Positions 40,545-50,503 are shown, counted from the first letter of the stretch. The stretch is DNA of 64,000 nucleotides from Flavobacterium oreochromis (GCF_019565455.1 NZ_CP067377.1:310001-374000); one strand, 5' to 3'. Numbers and translations: made by a program. Notes: generated from the letters alone by a model not told the origin.

Positions 40545-41423
40545 TTACTTCATAAGATATACTTTCCTCTTATTTAACGGTTGAATATTCCTAAAATTAG
40601 GTCTAGTATAAATTGATTTATAGAAATCAAATTGAGAAGAGGAAACTTCTTGTTTAGACTTAAACACAAACCAAGTCACAGGACCTCCGTTTGTAACATT
40701 AGAATTTGCACCAAAATTCGGTGTCGTAAGAGACCCACTATAAGAATAAATTTTATTTATATCTTCAGGCAAAATTCCCGGAATAGATAACGAAATATTA
40801 GGAGAATTTACCTGATCAGCTTGAGTTGGAGAATTCTCAAACAACTTTTGAATAGTTGAATTTACAGATCCTAATTCTACCAAAACTCCTAAAACAGCAT
40901 ACGAATTATCTGCTGATTTATTTACAAGATGAATTTCCATTTTACTGTATTCTCCATCAATTTTATGTTCGCTATTATAATGAAAATGTATATTGACCAA
41001 ATTATATTTTTTCTTACTGACAACAATGTAATTATTATCTGTATCTGTCTTATTAAGATGAATTTTCAACTCTTCATTAGCATGATTTGTAATTTCACTT
41101 AAAGTCATTCTACCATAATGAATCTCTAAATCACTTCTATTTACTGAATTTACATTTGAAGTCTGAATATCAATAGGAGTCTGAGATGCTACTACAAACT
41201 GAGGAAAATTAGCTGTAAAAATAGGAGTACTAATTAAGTCCGTAGGATATTTCATTGAATTAACTGATGAATCAGTACCTTTGTCTAAATCCGTAACATA
41301 GTCATTATTATCAACACTACAGGAAATGAGTAACCCTTGAACAGATATGGCCATAAAAAACGCCATAGTTGATTTACGAACAGATTCTTGAATTTCTAAA
41401 AAATAAAACTTGTTTGTCTTCAT
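40545..41423 (-). CDS. Alpha-carbonic anhydrase-like lipoprotein
   Basis: A 292-residue protein. A long N-terminal leader ends in a lipobox, GLLISC (Cys35), so it is probably outer-membrane or periplasmic. The body follows the alpha-carbonic anhydrase pattern: QTPIDIQTSNV (for QSPINI), IHFHYNSEHKIDG with zinc ligands His146 and His148, MEIHLVN with Glu163 and His165, and YSGSLTTPNF keeping the Thr-Thr gate. The family's PPC after Thr-Thr is changed to PNF and the usual HFHW Trp is Tyr. It is a third carbonic anhydrase type next to the SulP/CA operon. Confidence 0.87.
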   Translation of the reverse strand: MKTNKFYFLEIQESVRKSTMAFFMAISVQGLLISCSVDNNDYVTDLDKGTDSSVNSMKYPTDLISTPIFTANFPQFVVASQTPIDIQTSNVNSVNRSDLEIHYGRMTLSEITNHANEELKIHLNKTDTDNNYIVVSKKKYNLVNIHFHYNSEHKIDGEYSKMEIHLVNKSADNSYAVLGVLVELGSVNSTIQKLFENSPTQADQVNSPNISLSIPGILPEDINKIYSYSGSLTTPNFGANSNVTNGGPVTWFVFKSKQEVSSSQFDFYKSIYTRPNFRNIQPLNKRKVYLMK

Positions 41424-42074
41424 TTTAATATAATTTTAGTTTTTAAGTAGTTTTTATTTGATATTATTTCTATTAGTGATTTATTTTTACTATACCTTTA
41501 TATTTTTTTTAGAGAATAGTCCATTTATTTTAATAATGCTTTTTCATCAAAAATAAAACCGCAAAACTATCAATAATTACAAACAAAAAGACATAAATAC
41601 TTATTATTCACATTTTTTTATGAAAAAACACAAATAATAACACTTTTTTTCACACATAACACAAAATTACCTTTAACCAACCGTTTTTTCCAACAAAAAC
41701 ATAATCCATAAAAGAGTAGTTTAAAAAATAATTCCTATAAAACATATTTGTGTCCAAAAAACACCTCAATTTCACAGGATAAAACTTTAATTAAATACCA
41801 TTTTCTAATTATTTTTCACACAATAATAGAAGTCTTAAATGTATTCAACCAATCTAATACAGATAAACAAGGCACTTCAATTAAAATAATTCTAAAATTA
41901 AAAATACCATTCAAAAAAAATCCCTCTTCTCCTATCAATACTAAGCTCTAGCTGACGAATGAAAAGGGATCTATTTTTTGAAACAAAAGCTCTATTTTCA
42001 AAAAGACTTCTGATGAAAAAGGACTGTTAGGAAAAACATTCTATTTACAAGAATATATAACCTATAATATCTCA
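41424..42074. other. AT-rich non-coding gap, no supported gene
   Basis: About 650 nt between the alpha-carbonic anhydrase and HMA genes, with very long A and T tracts. A plus-strand frame at 41748-41951 has a low-complexity, Lys/Ile/Asn-rich product and no ribosome-binding or family signal; I do not accept it. A candidate promoter for the carbonic anhydrase is listed separately. Confidence 0.5.
41562..41569 (-). promoter_or_regulatory. Candidate -7 box for the alpha-carbonic anhydrase gene
   Basis: TAGTTTTG followed by C on the minus strand, about 140 nt upstream of the start. No well-placed TTTG -33 element is visible, so this is weak. Confidence 0.3.
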
Positions 42075-42443
42075 TTAATTTCGTTCATATCTACAACAAC
42101 CGTGAAGTTTTTCATAATCTTCTTGAATTGCTTTTACATTTTTAGTATCGTGCCCTATTTTCCCAATTGCTTTTTCAACATCTAATAATGTGCATTTTTC
42201 TTCATTTAAAACTAAATGCAACATTTTTCCTTCAATATCATACTGTGCCATTTTTACTCCTGAAATTGAAAAAGCAGCTCTTTCAATTCGTTTTTTACAC
42301 ATTTCACAATTTCCATTTACTTCTATATTATATTTTGCATTTTTATTTTTTTTAACTCCAATAAATTCAGATCCTACTATTTTTTCTTGAGCAAAACCAA
42401 AAACACTTATAAATAATACTAATACCAGAACTATATTTTTCAT
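42075..42443 (-). CDS. Heavy-metal-associated (HMA) domain protein
   Basis: A 122-residue exported protein: signal peptide 1-18 (FGFAQ) and an HMA fold with NCEMCKKRIERAAFSI, where CxxC binds Cu(I) or another soft metal, plus a C-terminal HGCCRYERN tail with a Cys pair. It is likely a periplasmic copper-binding protein. It follows the TonB receptor gene in an apparent metal operon with the HYC_CC_PP protein. Confidence 0.87.
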   Translation of the reverse strand: MKNIVLVLVLFISVFGFAQEKIVGSEFIGVKKNKNAKYNIEVNGNCEMCKKRIERAAFSISGVKMAQYDIEGKMLHLVLNEEKCTLLDVEKAIGKIGHDTKNVKAIQEDYEKLHGCCRYERN

Positions 42444-42483
42444 TTTTTTATATTTTATTATTAAACAAAAACCTTAACTAAAA

Positions 42484-44507
42484 TTACTTCACTTTAAAAC
42501 GCAAACCAGCATAAATCATTTGACCAAAAATAGGCGCATACACAACAGAACTATCAAAATTTGTTCCAAACGGATTTTCTGAACCTATGATCGCTTTTTG
42601 TTGTCTATAATTCCCTAAATTCTCTACACCTGCATAAACTTCAAATGCAGAAGAAAAAGTACGTGATACTTGAGAATTCATCAAAATAAAATTGGGTGAA
42701 AACTCTGGTAATTCAGCATTAGTATTAGACAATTGCTGATTGCCAATCCAATTTAAAGTAAAATCAAAACGCCATTGTTTTCCTTTTTTACTCATATGCG
42801 TTGCATATTCTATATTAGAAAAGAAACGATGTTTTGCCTGCAAAGGATGTTGATATCTACCTAAATAATAATCTGTTTTAACATCATAAAATTTATATGC
42901 TGAACGTAAATTGAGCTGCTTAACAATTTCAACATTAAATTCTATTTGAAAACTATTAGCGAACGAATTACCTATTAAATTATAAAAAGAAACCTCTTGA
43001 TATGATTGCAAAATATCTACAACAACTTGATTTTGAAAATCTGTACGATAAAAATCAAGTGAAGCATCAGCATTCATACTAAAAATTTTAAATTTTTGCA
43101 GAAATCCAACACCATAATTCCAAGCAATTTCCGGATCAAGACCATAAATTTTACCTAGATTATTTAATACAACAAATTTTCTATTACTTGCAAAAAGGAC
43201 TTGATTTTCTGCAAAAATATTTGCAGCACGTTTTCCTCTTCCTGCTGAGATCCTTAACACTGCATCCTTCCAAGGATTATAACGAGCATGAATACGAGGA
43301 GTAATAAAAAAACCTAACCGATTATGATAATCTACACGACCTCCAAAAATAACACTAAAATTATCTGTATTATCATAGGTATATTCAAAAAAGGCTCCTA
43401 TTCCATTATCCTTCCTACTTACATCTTCTCCTAAAACAAATTCATTATAATGATCTAACGTAAAATTCAAACCTGTACTAAATTTATTCATTGTATTATG
43501 AATAATAGAATTAAATATTAGGTTAGAATAAAAACTATTTTGTTTTATAGTATAAGTTTTTAATCCAAAATAAGAATTTTGATCATGTATGGTAAATGCA
43601 TTTTGAAAACCAATACTCTGATAGGGAGCTTCTTTCCAAACATACCCAATTTTTGACGAAAAATCAATTCGATCTGTATTAATCTCGGAACCCCATACTT
43701 TTCCACTCAATTTATCTGTTACGGGATTAAAAAACATTTGTCCTGTTTGTTTTTCATCTTTCATATAACGAAAATTCAAAAAACCAACCCAACCTGTTTC
43801 TGGATTAGAATACTGCCAACGGTTCATCAGATTTATTTGACGACCTAATGGATTATCTAAAAAACCATCTCCGTTCATATCTTTTTTTGAAACGCGCATA
43901 TTGCTATGAACTAGCAGCATAGTCCCCCATTTAGAACCTATCTTTTCAGAAAGATGTGTATTTAATTCAAAACGGGAATCAGTAGAACCATAAAAGTTTA
44001 AATAGAAAGAACTTGAACGAAGTGAATTCAAGCTTGCAAGCTCTTTGATTGGTTTTAATAATTCTGTATTAATTTGCCCTGAAATACTTTCATAACCATT
44101 AATTACACTTCCTGCTCCTTTAGTTACTTGAATACTTTCTATCCATGTACCAGGAGTAAAAGACATACCAAATACTTGTGAAGCCCCCGAACAGAAGGTA
44201 TATTTTCTTCAGCTATCAGTAAATAAGGAGAAGTTAATCCCAGCATTTTTATCTGTTTAGTACCCGTTAACGCATCTGAATAGTTAACATCAATACTAGG
44301 ATTCGTTTCAAAACTCTCTGCTAAATTACAGCAAGCTGCTTTTAGCAATTCTTTACTTGATAAAACAGTAGTATTAGTTGCCTTTAATAAAGATTTTTCT
44401 ATTTTATCACGCTTAGATTGGATTGTTATTGTTTTTAAACTATCCAACCTCTGCCCAAATAGCAAAGTACTAATGAGCATAAATACACATATATAAATGA
44501 CTTTCAT
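42484..44507 (-). CDS. TonB-dependent outer-membrane receptor, frameshifted
   Basis: About 674 residues after one G is restored in the G/C run 44184-44188 (SVRGASQVFGMSF). The signal peptide is 1-18; the plug includes LKAACCNLAESFETNPSIDVNYSDALTGTKQIKMLGL and GAGSVINGYESISGQIN, and the barrel ends in GLRFKVK. There is no carboxypeptidase-like domain. Neighbours (HMA protein, Cys-rich HYC_CC_PP protein) point to a metal, probably copper, as ligand or as inducing signal. Confidence 0.9.
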
Positions 44508-44573
44508 CTTAAAATTAATTAGTAAAACACTCCTTTTTCGGAAAATCCTCCAAAATAGATATGACTAATTAAT

Positions 44574-44977
44574 TTAGGCGTAAAATAACAATTGAGAATA
44601 TAATTTATAAAATGGTGGTGCATGAGTATTACAGTAATAGGCGGGCAGATTATCCACTATAATCTTATCCATTGCATAATCATTAAACACCAGTTCTAAC
44701 TCATCTTTTGGTATAAAAACAGGTAATTTAAGCTCAAATGATTTGATTAAAACATTTTCTGAAGTACTGTTCTTGATTTCTACCTTTTTATCTTTACAAC
44801 AAGAATCTTCTAGCACTATTTTATTCCCACAACAGCTTGAAGAACTATCTTTTTAAGATTATCAAAAGTAATAGCAGCTATCACTTCCCCGCAATAATGC
44901 ACATTAATTGCTAATCCTGTATTTGAGATTAATACAAGCAACGCCAAACATGTATTTACAATATTACGGAGTCTCAT
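44574..44977 (-). CDS. HYC_CC_PP family protein, frameshifted
   Basis: 134 residues after one A is restored in the run 44850-44854. It has a signal peptide (to about residue 22), then VHYCG, SCCGN and DSCCKDKK Cys pairs, and THAPPFYKLYSQLLFYA at the C-terminal end, the His-Tyr-Cys, Cys-Cys and Pro-Pro marks that name this Bacteroidetes family. Probably a periplasmic metal-binding protein, the first gene of the metal operon with the TonB receptor and HMA protein. Confidence 0.82.
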
Positions 44978-44982
44978 TGGGA

Positions 44983-44990
44983 CAAATATA
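44983..44990 (-). promoter_or_regulatory. -7 promoter box of the metal operon
   Basis: TATATTTG on the minus strand lies only 5 nt before the HYC_CC_PP start codon, so the transcript would be almost leaderless if this box is used. No clear -33 element is at the ideal distance. Confidence 0.35.
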
Positions 44991-45028
44991 ACGATATTTC
45001 TATTCAGTTATATACTACAAGTTTTTAA

Positions 45029-45466
45029 TTAATTTTTTGAATTTTTTATTTGATAATAAAACGCAGGAATAAATAATATTAAAAACAAAGGATGAATTAA
45101 AAATCGACGTATATAAAACAGAGTCATTACATAGCTTTCATCACAAAACTCTAAAAGTAAAAAAATCAAAAAGATCAAAACGATTAAAAACAGTATATAT
45201 AAAACAATTGAAATTTTTATTATTGATAATTCTTGAAACAACGCATAGAGAATAACCAAACTTAATAATGTATTTAATCCATAACGAACTAACCAATTAA
45301 ACAAAAGCTTAAACATGTCATATTTTGGATATAACAGACCATGAAACATTCCTCTAAAATACTCATTAAAAGGATCATAAAATAAAATCAGCTCATAATT
45401 CCTAATCAGAATCAATCCTATTATTGATAAAATACCAAATATAATTTTAAATTTATTTTGAAACAT
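45029..45466 (-). CDS. Exosortase F-associated membrane protein
   Basis: A 145-residue protein with four to five hydrophobic segments and little else. It overlaps the end of xrtF by 14 nt, the conserved place of the small exosortase F-associated family in Flavobacteriaceae. Function unknown; a helper of XrtF is likely. Confidence 0.82.
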   Translation of the reverse strand: MFQNKFKIIFGILSIIGLILIRNYELILFYDPFNEYFRGMFHGLLYPKYDMFKLLFNWLVRYGLNTLLSLVILYALFQELSIIKISIVLYILFLIVLIFLIFLLLEFCDESYVMTLFYIRRFLIHPLFLILFIPAFYYQIKNSKN

Positions 45467-45989
45467 AATCTGAATATTTTTTCACCCAATACGTCCAAAG
45501 TAAACAAACCACTCCATAAATCATAAGAGGGAATAAGACACCATGTAAAAAATGTTCATATTGAGGATAAAGATCATAAAGAACAACTAATAAAGCTATT
45601 CTAAAGAGATTTAACACATAAATAAAGAAACTCCCAAATAGCAAAAATATTGTTGTCTGCTTGAAAGTTGTTGAAAAAGCTATTATAAAAGCTTGAAAAA
45701 GAACAATAATACTTATAGAATTACACCCTTCTATAATACGTGCTAAATATTTCCCATTAAGATGTAATTGGTATTGTTGATTAAAAGTATCTTCTATAAT
45801 ATTTACTTTTTGTCCAAAAAAAACAAGTATAGCTTCTGTTGCATAAGACACATTTCTAGTAAATCCATCTACTTGATTTACAAAACTTGATAAATATAAC
45901 CTATAAAGCATTGCAAGTATCAAATAAGAGAAAAAAAACTTTCCTAAAAAAAGGAAAAAGGGGCGGTATTGTTTTAAGAGAGTTTTCAA
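45453..45989 (-). CDS. xrtF: Exosortase family protein XrtF
   Basis: A 178-residue polytopic membrane protease/transpeptidase. The catalytic triad is visible: Cys89 in RIIEGCNSISI, Arg130 in LNLFRIALL, and His149 in EHFLHGVLFP. Exosortases process C-terminal sorting signals of exported proteins; the XrtF target in flavobacteria is not settled and no PEP-like target is seen in this window. Start at 45989 is close after a TAAATTTG -7 box (46006-46013). Confidence 0.9.
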   Translation of the reverse strand: MKTLLKQYRPFFLFLGKFFFSYLILAMLYRLYLSSFVNQVDGFTRNVSYATEAILVFFGQKVNIIEDTFNQQYQLHLNGKYLARIIEGCNSISIIVLFQAFIIAFSTTFKQTTIFLLFGSFFIYVLNLFRIALLVVLYDLYPQYEHFLHGVLFPLMIYGVVCLLWTYWVKKYSDYVSK

Positions 45990-46005
45990 TTAATCATTTT
46001 TTTAA

Positions 46006-46032
46006 CAAATTTATATAATTTAAAAAAAACAA
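46006..46032 (-). promoter_or_regulatory. Promoter of xrtF
   Basis: Minus-strand -7 box TAAATTTG (46006-46013) with a TTG at 46030-46032, 16 nt apart. It overlaps back-to-back with the plus-strand promoter of the GAF gene. Confidence 0.4.
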
Positions 46033-46038
46033 GTAATT

Positions 46039-46046
46039 TACATTTG
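46039..46046 (+). promoter_or_regulatory. -7 promoter box of the GAF-domain gene
   Basis: TACATTTG followed by C fits TAnnTTTG; it ends 17 nt before the start codon, giving a short leader. No good -33 element is seen. Confidence 0.45.
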
Positions 46047-46063
46047 CAAAAAACTTAAAGATT

Positions 46064-46519
46064 ATGGAATTTGAAAATTTAAAACCACAAATCATATCTA
46101 TTACAACTAACAATTCATTATCCAAAGATGAAAAATTATTAAATATCTGTCAATTATTAGAAGAGCGCATCTCATACTATAACTGGGTAGGATTTTACTT
46201 TGCTAATCATGAAACACGTACTTTGCATTTAGGCCCCTATGTAGGAGCTGAAACAGACCATACAGTTATACCTTTTGGCAAAGGAATTTGCGGGCAAGTA
46301 GCAGAATCTAACACAAACTTTGTTGTACCTGATGTACAAGCACAGGACAATTACATTGCTTGTAGTTTTACTGTAAAATCCGAAATTGTTGTACCATTAT
46401 TTGTAAATGGTATCAATATTGGTCAAATAGACATTGATAGTCACATACTAGATCCTTTTACAGAAAAAGATGAACGATTTTTAGAATTTGTAAATTCAGA
46501 AGTTGCTAAACTTTTTTAA
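46064..46519 (+). CDS. Free methionine-R-sulfoxide reductase (GAF domain)
   Basis: A 151-residue single GAF domain with YNWVGFYF, GKGICGQVAES (Cys76) and DNYIACSFTVKSEIVVP (Cys100), the two main catalytic Cys positions of fRMsr; the third Cys of the E. coli enzyme is absent, as in some homologues. It reduces free Met-R-sulfoxide in the cytoplasm. It is divergent from xrtF and not coupled to rpsO, which has its own promoter. Confidence 0.87.
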   Translation: MEFENLKPQIISITTNNSLSKDEKLLNICQLLEERISYYNWVGFYFANHETRTLHLGPYVGAETDHTVIPFGKGICGQVAESNTNFVVPDVQAQDNYIACSFTVKSEIVVPLFVNGINIGQIDIDSHILDPFTEKDERFLEFVNSEVAKLF

Positions 46520-46559
46520 AATAATTTATATTTCATAATTTATAATTCATAATTATTTT

Positions 46560-46567
46560 TAACTTTG
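46560..46567 (+). promoter_or_regulatory. -7 promoter box of rpsO
   Basis: TAACTTTG followed by C, 54 nt before the rpsO start and downstream of the GAF stop; fits the Bacteroidetes consensus. Confidence 0.55.
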
Positions 46568-46621
46568 CGTCCGTATTGAGAAAATCTCAATCTGCATAAT
46601 AATCATTTAAATAATATTAGC

Positions 46622-46891
46622 ATGTATTTATCAAAAGAGAAAAAAGCTGAAATCTTCACTCAACACGGAGGAAAAGCTGAAAACACTGGATCAGCAGAAG
46701 GACAAATAGCTTTATTTACTTTCAGAATTAACCACTTAACTGAGCACTTAAAAAGAAATCGCCACGATTACAACACTGAGCGCTCATTAGTAAAGTTAGT
46801 AGGAAAAAGAAGAGCTCTTCTTGACTACCTAAAAAACAAGGATATCAACAGATATCGTGCGATTATCAAAGAATTAAACATCAGAAAATAA
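46622..46891 (+). CDS. rpsO: 30S ribosomal protein S15
   Basis: An 89-residue protein with the S15 core: GSAEGQIALFTFRINHLTEHL, KRNRHDYNTERSL and LVGKRRALLDYL. It binds 16S rRNA in the 30S platform. The rpsO-pnp order is widely conserved, but here a strong terminator separates them. Confidence 0.97.
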   Translation: MYLSKEKKAEIFTQHGGKAENTGSAEGQIALFTFRINHLTEHLKRNRHDYNTERSLVKLVGKRRALLDYLKNKDINRYRAIIKELNIRK

Positions 46892-46899
46892 TCCAGATG

Positions 46900-46932
46900 A
46901 AAAGAGGTGCCCGCGCGCCTCTTTTTATTTTT
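46900..46932 (+). terminator. Terminator after rpsO
   Basis: AAAAGAGGTGC pairs with GCGCCTCTTTT across a CCGC loop, then a T-run. It ends rpsO mRNA before pnp. Confidence 0.85.
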
Positions 46933-46980
46933 TAATACATTTAAAACAAAAGTTTGGTTTTTCATTGGGTTTCAAGCAAC

Positions 46981-47012
46981 TACACACAACAACACAACAA
47001 CAACAACACAAC
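46981..47012 (+). repeat. CAA/ACA-rich leader of pnp
   Basis: A (CA/CAA)n tract with no G or T pairing potential directly in the 5' leader of pnp, about 40 nt before the start. Such unstructured CAA leaders can aid ribosome loading. Confidence 0.6.
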
Positions 47013-47048
47013 TAGAACCCATTGTTTAATTTAACAAAAAAAGATTTT

Positions 47049-49215
47049 ATGATCCCAAAAGTATTTCAAGAGGTTATCGACTTAGGAGACGGAAGAACCA
47101 TCACAATCGAAACCGGAAATTAGCCAAACAAGCCGATGGGTCTGTAGTTGTGCGAATGGGCGATGCTATGCTTTTAGCAACAGCTGTTTCTGCTAGAACA
47201 GCTAACCCAGGAGTTGATTTTCTACCTTTAACAGTAGATTATCGTGAAAAATTTGCAGCAGCAGGTCGTTTTCCTGGAGGTTTCTTTAAAAGAGAAGCAC
47301 GTCCTAGTGACAGCGAAGTATTAACTATGCGATTAGTAGACCGCGTTTTACGCCCTCTATTTCCAGATGACTACCATGCTGAAACACAAATCATGATTCA
47401 ACTAATGTCTCATGATGAAGATGTTATGCCAGATGCTCTAACAGGTTTAGCAGCATCAGCATCATTAGCTGTTTCAGACATACCTTTTTACAACTTTATA
47501 TCAGAAGTTCGTGTAGGTCGTGTAGATGGTAAACTCATCATTAACCCTAATAAAACACAACTTGAGAAATCTGACATCGACATGATGATTGGAGCTTCTA
47601 AAGACTCTGTTTGTATGGTGGAAGGCGAAATGAAAGAAATTTCAGAAGCCGAAATGATAGAAGCTATCAAATTTGCACATGAAGCTATTAAAACACAAAT
47701 TGAAGCACAAGAAAGACTTCGTACAGCTATTGGCTCCCTTACATATCGTGAATACGAAGCAGAAAAAAATGACGAAGCCGTTTACAACAAAGTAAAAGAA
47801 GCTTGTTATGACAAATTTTACGCGGTAGCTCAAGAAGCATCAGCAAAACATGAAAGAGGCGAAAAATTTGCCACTATTTCAGAAGATGTAAAAGCTTTAT
47901 TTTCTGAAGAAGAGTATACCGAAAATGAAGATTTAAAAGAATTAGTAAGTCGCTATATCTACAAGACACAAAAAGCAGCCGTACGCAACGTAATTCTTGA
48001 ACAAGGAATTCGTTTAGACGGTCGTAAAACAACTGAAATACGCCCTATTTGGTCTGAAATCGATTATTTACCTTCCGCTCATGGTTCAGCAATCTTTACT
48101 CGTGGCGAAACACAAGCCTTAGCTACTGTAACACTGGGAACATCTAGAGAAGCAAACGTAATTGATTTACCTTCAGAACAAGGAGAAGAACGTTTTTACT
48201 TACACTACAACTTCCCTCCTTTCTCTACAGGTGAAGCAAAACCATTAAGAGGAACTTCACGTCGCGAAATTGGACATGGAAACTTGGCTCAACGTGCACT
48301 TAAAAACATGATACCCGCTGATTGCCCTTACACTATTCGTGTTGTATCAGAAGTATTAGAATCAAACGGTTCTTCTTCAATGGCAACAGTATGTTCTGGA
48401 ACACTGGCATTAATGGATGCTGGCGTACAAATGGTAAAACCAGTTTCTGGTATTGCTATGGGGCTAATTACTGATGGAGAAAATTTTGCAGTTTTATCTG
48501 ATATCTTAGGAGATGAAGACCACCTAGGAGATATGGATTTCAAAGTAACAGGTACTGCTGATGGTATAACAGCTTGCCAAATGGACATTAAAATTGAAGG
48601 TTTACGCTATGACATCATGGAACAAGCATTAGCTCAAGCTCGTGATGGACGTATGCACATATTAAACAAAATCATAGAAACTATTGCAGAACCAAGAGCT
48701 AATGTTAAACCAAAAGCTCCTAAAATTGTAATGAGCTCTATACCTGCAAATATGATCGGAGCATTTATTGGACCAGGTGGTAAAAACATCCAAGAGTTAC
48801 AAAAAGTAACCGAGACTACAATCGTATTAACAGAAGAAGGCGACAAGGGTATAGTAGAAATTTTAGGAACTAACCAAACAGGAATAGAAGCTGTATTAGC
48901 TAAAATTGAAGCGATGGTATTCAAACCTCAGTTAGGAGAAGCTTACGAGGTTAAAGTAACTAAAATGCTTGATTTTGGCGCTGTAGTAGAATACACAAAA
49001 GCACCTGGAAACGAAGTATTATTACACGTTTCTGAATTAGCCTGGGAACGTACTGAAAAACCTAGTGATGTAATCAATTTAGGAGATGTCTTTATGGTAA
49101 AATATTTAGGTATTGACCCTAAAAACAAAAAGAAAAAGTTTCAAGAAAACAATTACTTCCTCGCCCTCCTCGCGAAGAAAAAAAAGAAGATAAAAAAACA
49201 AACCCTCAAGGTTAA
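47049..49215 (+). CDS. pnp: Polyribonucleotide nucleotidyltransferase, frameshifted
   Basis: A 722-residue enzyme after two single A bases are restored: near 47120 ([11 protein letters not shown]) and near 49130 (KKEKVSRK), which also gives the proper acidic-basic tail ending at 49215. Two RNase PH domains ([14 protein letters not shown] and [13 protein letters not shown]; catalytic segment [15 protein letters not shown]), then KH ([15 protein letters not shown]) and S1 ([20 protein letters not shown]). It degrades RNA from the 3' end. Followed by a strong terminator. Confidence 0.96.
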
Positions 49216-49239
49216 TTAATTTTATTAATTCAAATAGCT

Positions 49240-49268
49240 AAAACCTCGAAAAAAATCGAGGTTTTTTT
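49240..49268 (+). terminator. Terminator after pnp
   Basis: AAAACCTCG pairs with CGAGGTTTT across an A-rich loop and is followed by T7. Confidence 0.9.
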
Positions 49269-49340
49269 ATTTTTTTGTAACTTTTTATCAATGCGTTACG
49301 TATAACCAATACAACTTTTAAAAAGCAAGGAGATTTTTAA

Positions 49341-50204
49341 ATGAGACAGCTCAAAATTACTAAGCAGGTAACCAATCGTGAAACTGCTTCCCTAGACAAA
49401 TACCTACAAGAAATTGGCAAAGTAGATTTAATTACTGCTGATGAAGAAGTGGAATTAGCACAACGCATCAAAGCAGGTGATCAAAGAGCCTTAGAAAAAT
49501 TAACAAAAGCGAACTTACGTTTCGTAGTATCCGTAGCAAAACAATACCAAAATCAAGGATTAACCTTACCCGATTTAATTAATGAAGGAAATTTAGGTTT
49601 GATTAAAGCAGCTCAACGTTTCGATGAAACGCGTGGTTTTAAATTTATTTCATATGCTGTATGGTGGATTCGTCAGTCTATTTTACAAGCTTTAGCAGAA
49701 CAATCTCGTATTGTACGTCTTCCACTAAACAAAATTGGATCTATTAATAAGATCAACAAAATGTACGCTTTACTGGAACAATCTAATGAACGCGCTCCGT
49801 CTGCCGAAGAAATAGCAGCAGAATTAGACATGACCGTAAACGATGTAAAAGAGTCTATGAAAAACTCAGGACGTCACTTGTCAATGGATGCTCCTCTCGT
49901 TGAAGGTGAAGATTCTAACTTATACGATGTATTACGCTCTGGTGAATCTCCAAATCCTGATAGAGAACTAATTCACGAATCATTACGTACCGAAATTGAA
50001 CGCTCTTTAGAAACATTAACTCCTCGTGAAGCAGATGTAGTTCGCTTATACTTTGGATTAGGAGATCAACATCCTATGACTTTAGAAGAAATCGGAGAGA
50101 CTTTTGATCTAACCCGTGAACGTGTACGTCAGATTAAAGAAAAAGCCATCAGGAGATTAAAACACACTTCTAGAAGTAAAATTTTAAAAACTTATCTAGG
50201 ATAA
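49341..50204 (+). CDS. rpoD: Primary sigma factor (RpoD/SigA type)
   Basis: A 287-residue sigma-70 of the short Bacteroidetes primary type: region 1.2 ([20 protein letters not shown]), region 2 with [16 protein letters not shown], region 3, and region 4 with the helix-turn-helix [20 protein letters not shown]. It lacks the long acidic region 1.1 of the proteobacterial protein. The start has a good Shine-Dalgarno-like AAGGAG at 49328-49333, uncommon in this phylum. It recognises the TTTG/TAnnTTTG promoters seen in this window. Confidence 0.96.
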   Translation: MRQLKITKQVTNRETASLDKYLQEIGKVDLITADEEVELAQRIKAGDQRALEKLTKANLRFVVSVAKQYQNQGLTLPDLINEGNLGLIKAAQRFDETRGFKFISYAVWWIRQSILQALAEQSRIVRLPLNKIGSINKINKMYALLEQSNERAPSAEEIAAELDMTVNDVKESMKNSGRHLSMDAPLVEGEDSNLYDVLRSGESPNPDRELIHESLRTEIERSLETLTPREADVVRLYFGLGDQHPMTLEEIGETFDLTRERVRQIKEKAIRRLKHTSRSKILKTYLG

Positions 50205-50277
50205 GTTAACTTTTTCTAAAATTTGTTAACTTTACTTCTTCTTAAAAGCTATAATTTAAAAAATTATATACAGTAAC

Positions 50278-50302
50278 AACAGTCTAAGACTGTTCGTTTT
50301 TT
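50278..50302 (+). terminator. First terminator hairpin after rpoD
   Basis: AACAGTC-TAA-GACTGTT followed by CGTTTTTT. Confidence 0.75.
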
Positions 50303-50314
50303 GATTGATGATTG

Positions 50315-50348
50315 AAACTCCGGCTGATTACCGGAGTTTTATTTTTTT
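50315..50348 (+). terminator. Second terminator hairpin after rpoD
   Basis: AAACTCCGG pairs with CCGGAGTTT across a 7-nt loop and is followed by a T-run. The rest of 50205-50470 is AT-rich and holds no gene. Confidence 0.88.
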
Positions 50349-50471
50349 ATAAAAATTTAAAAAACAGAATCTAAAAACACACAACCTCTTGTTTATTACA
50401 CAAAAACCACACCCAGTAAACCTTTCATTACATGAAAAACATAATTAAATATATTTTTTTTTAACAAAACA

Positions 50472-50503
50472 TTTGTTTTTATTAAAAATATGTTTTATAT
50501 TTG
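50472..50503 (+). promoter_or_regulatory. Promoter of the first hcp gene
   Basis: TTTG (50472-50475), 20-nt spacer, TATATTTG (50496-50503): an excellent match to the Bacteroidetes consensus. The leader to the start is about 175 nt, long for this phylum, and holds a GGGATATCCC palindrome at 50585-50594. Confidence 0.75.

Noticed and set aside
41748..41951. 67-codon plus-strand open frame in the AT-rich gap
   Set aside because: Low-complexity Lys/Ile/Asn-rich product, no promoter or ribosome-site support, and no family resemblance.
48328..48924. Minus-strand open frames across pnp
   Set aside because: Shadows of the strongly coding plus-strand pnp frame; no signals of their own.
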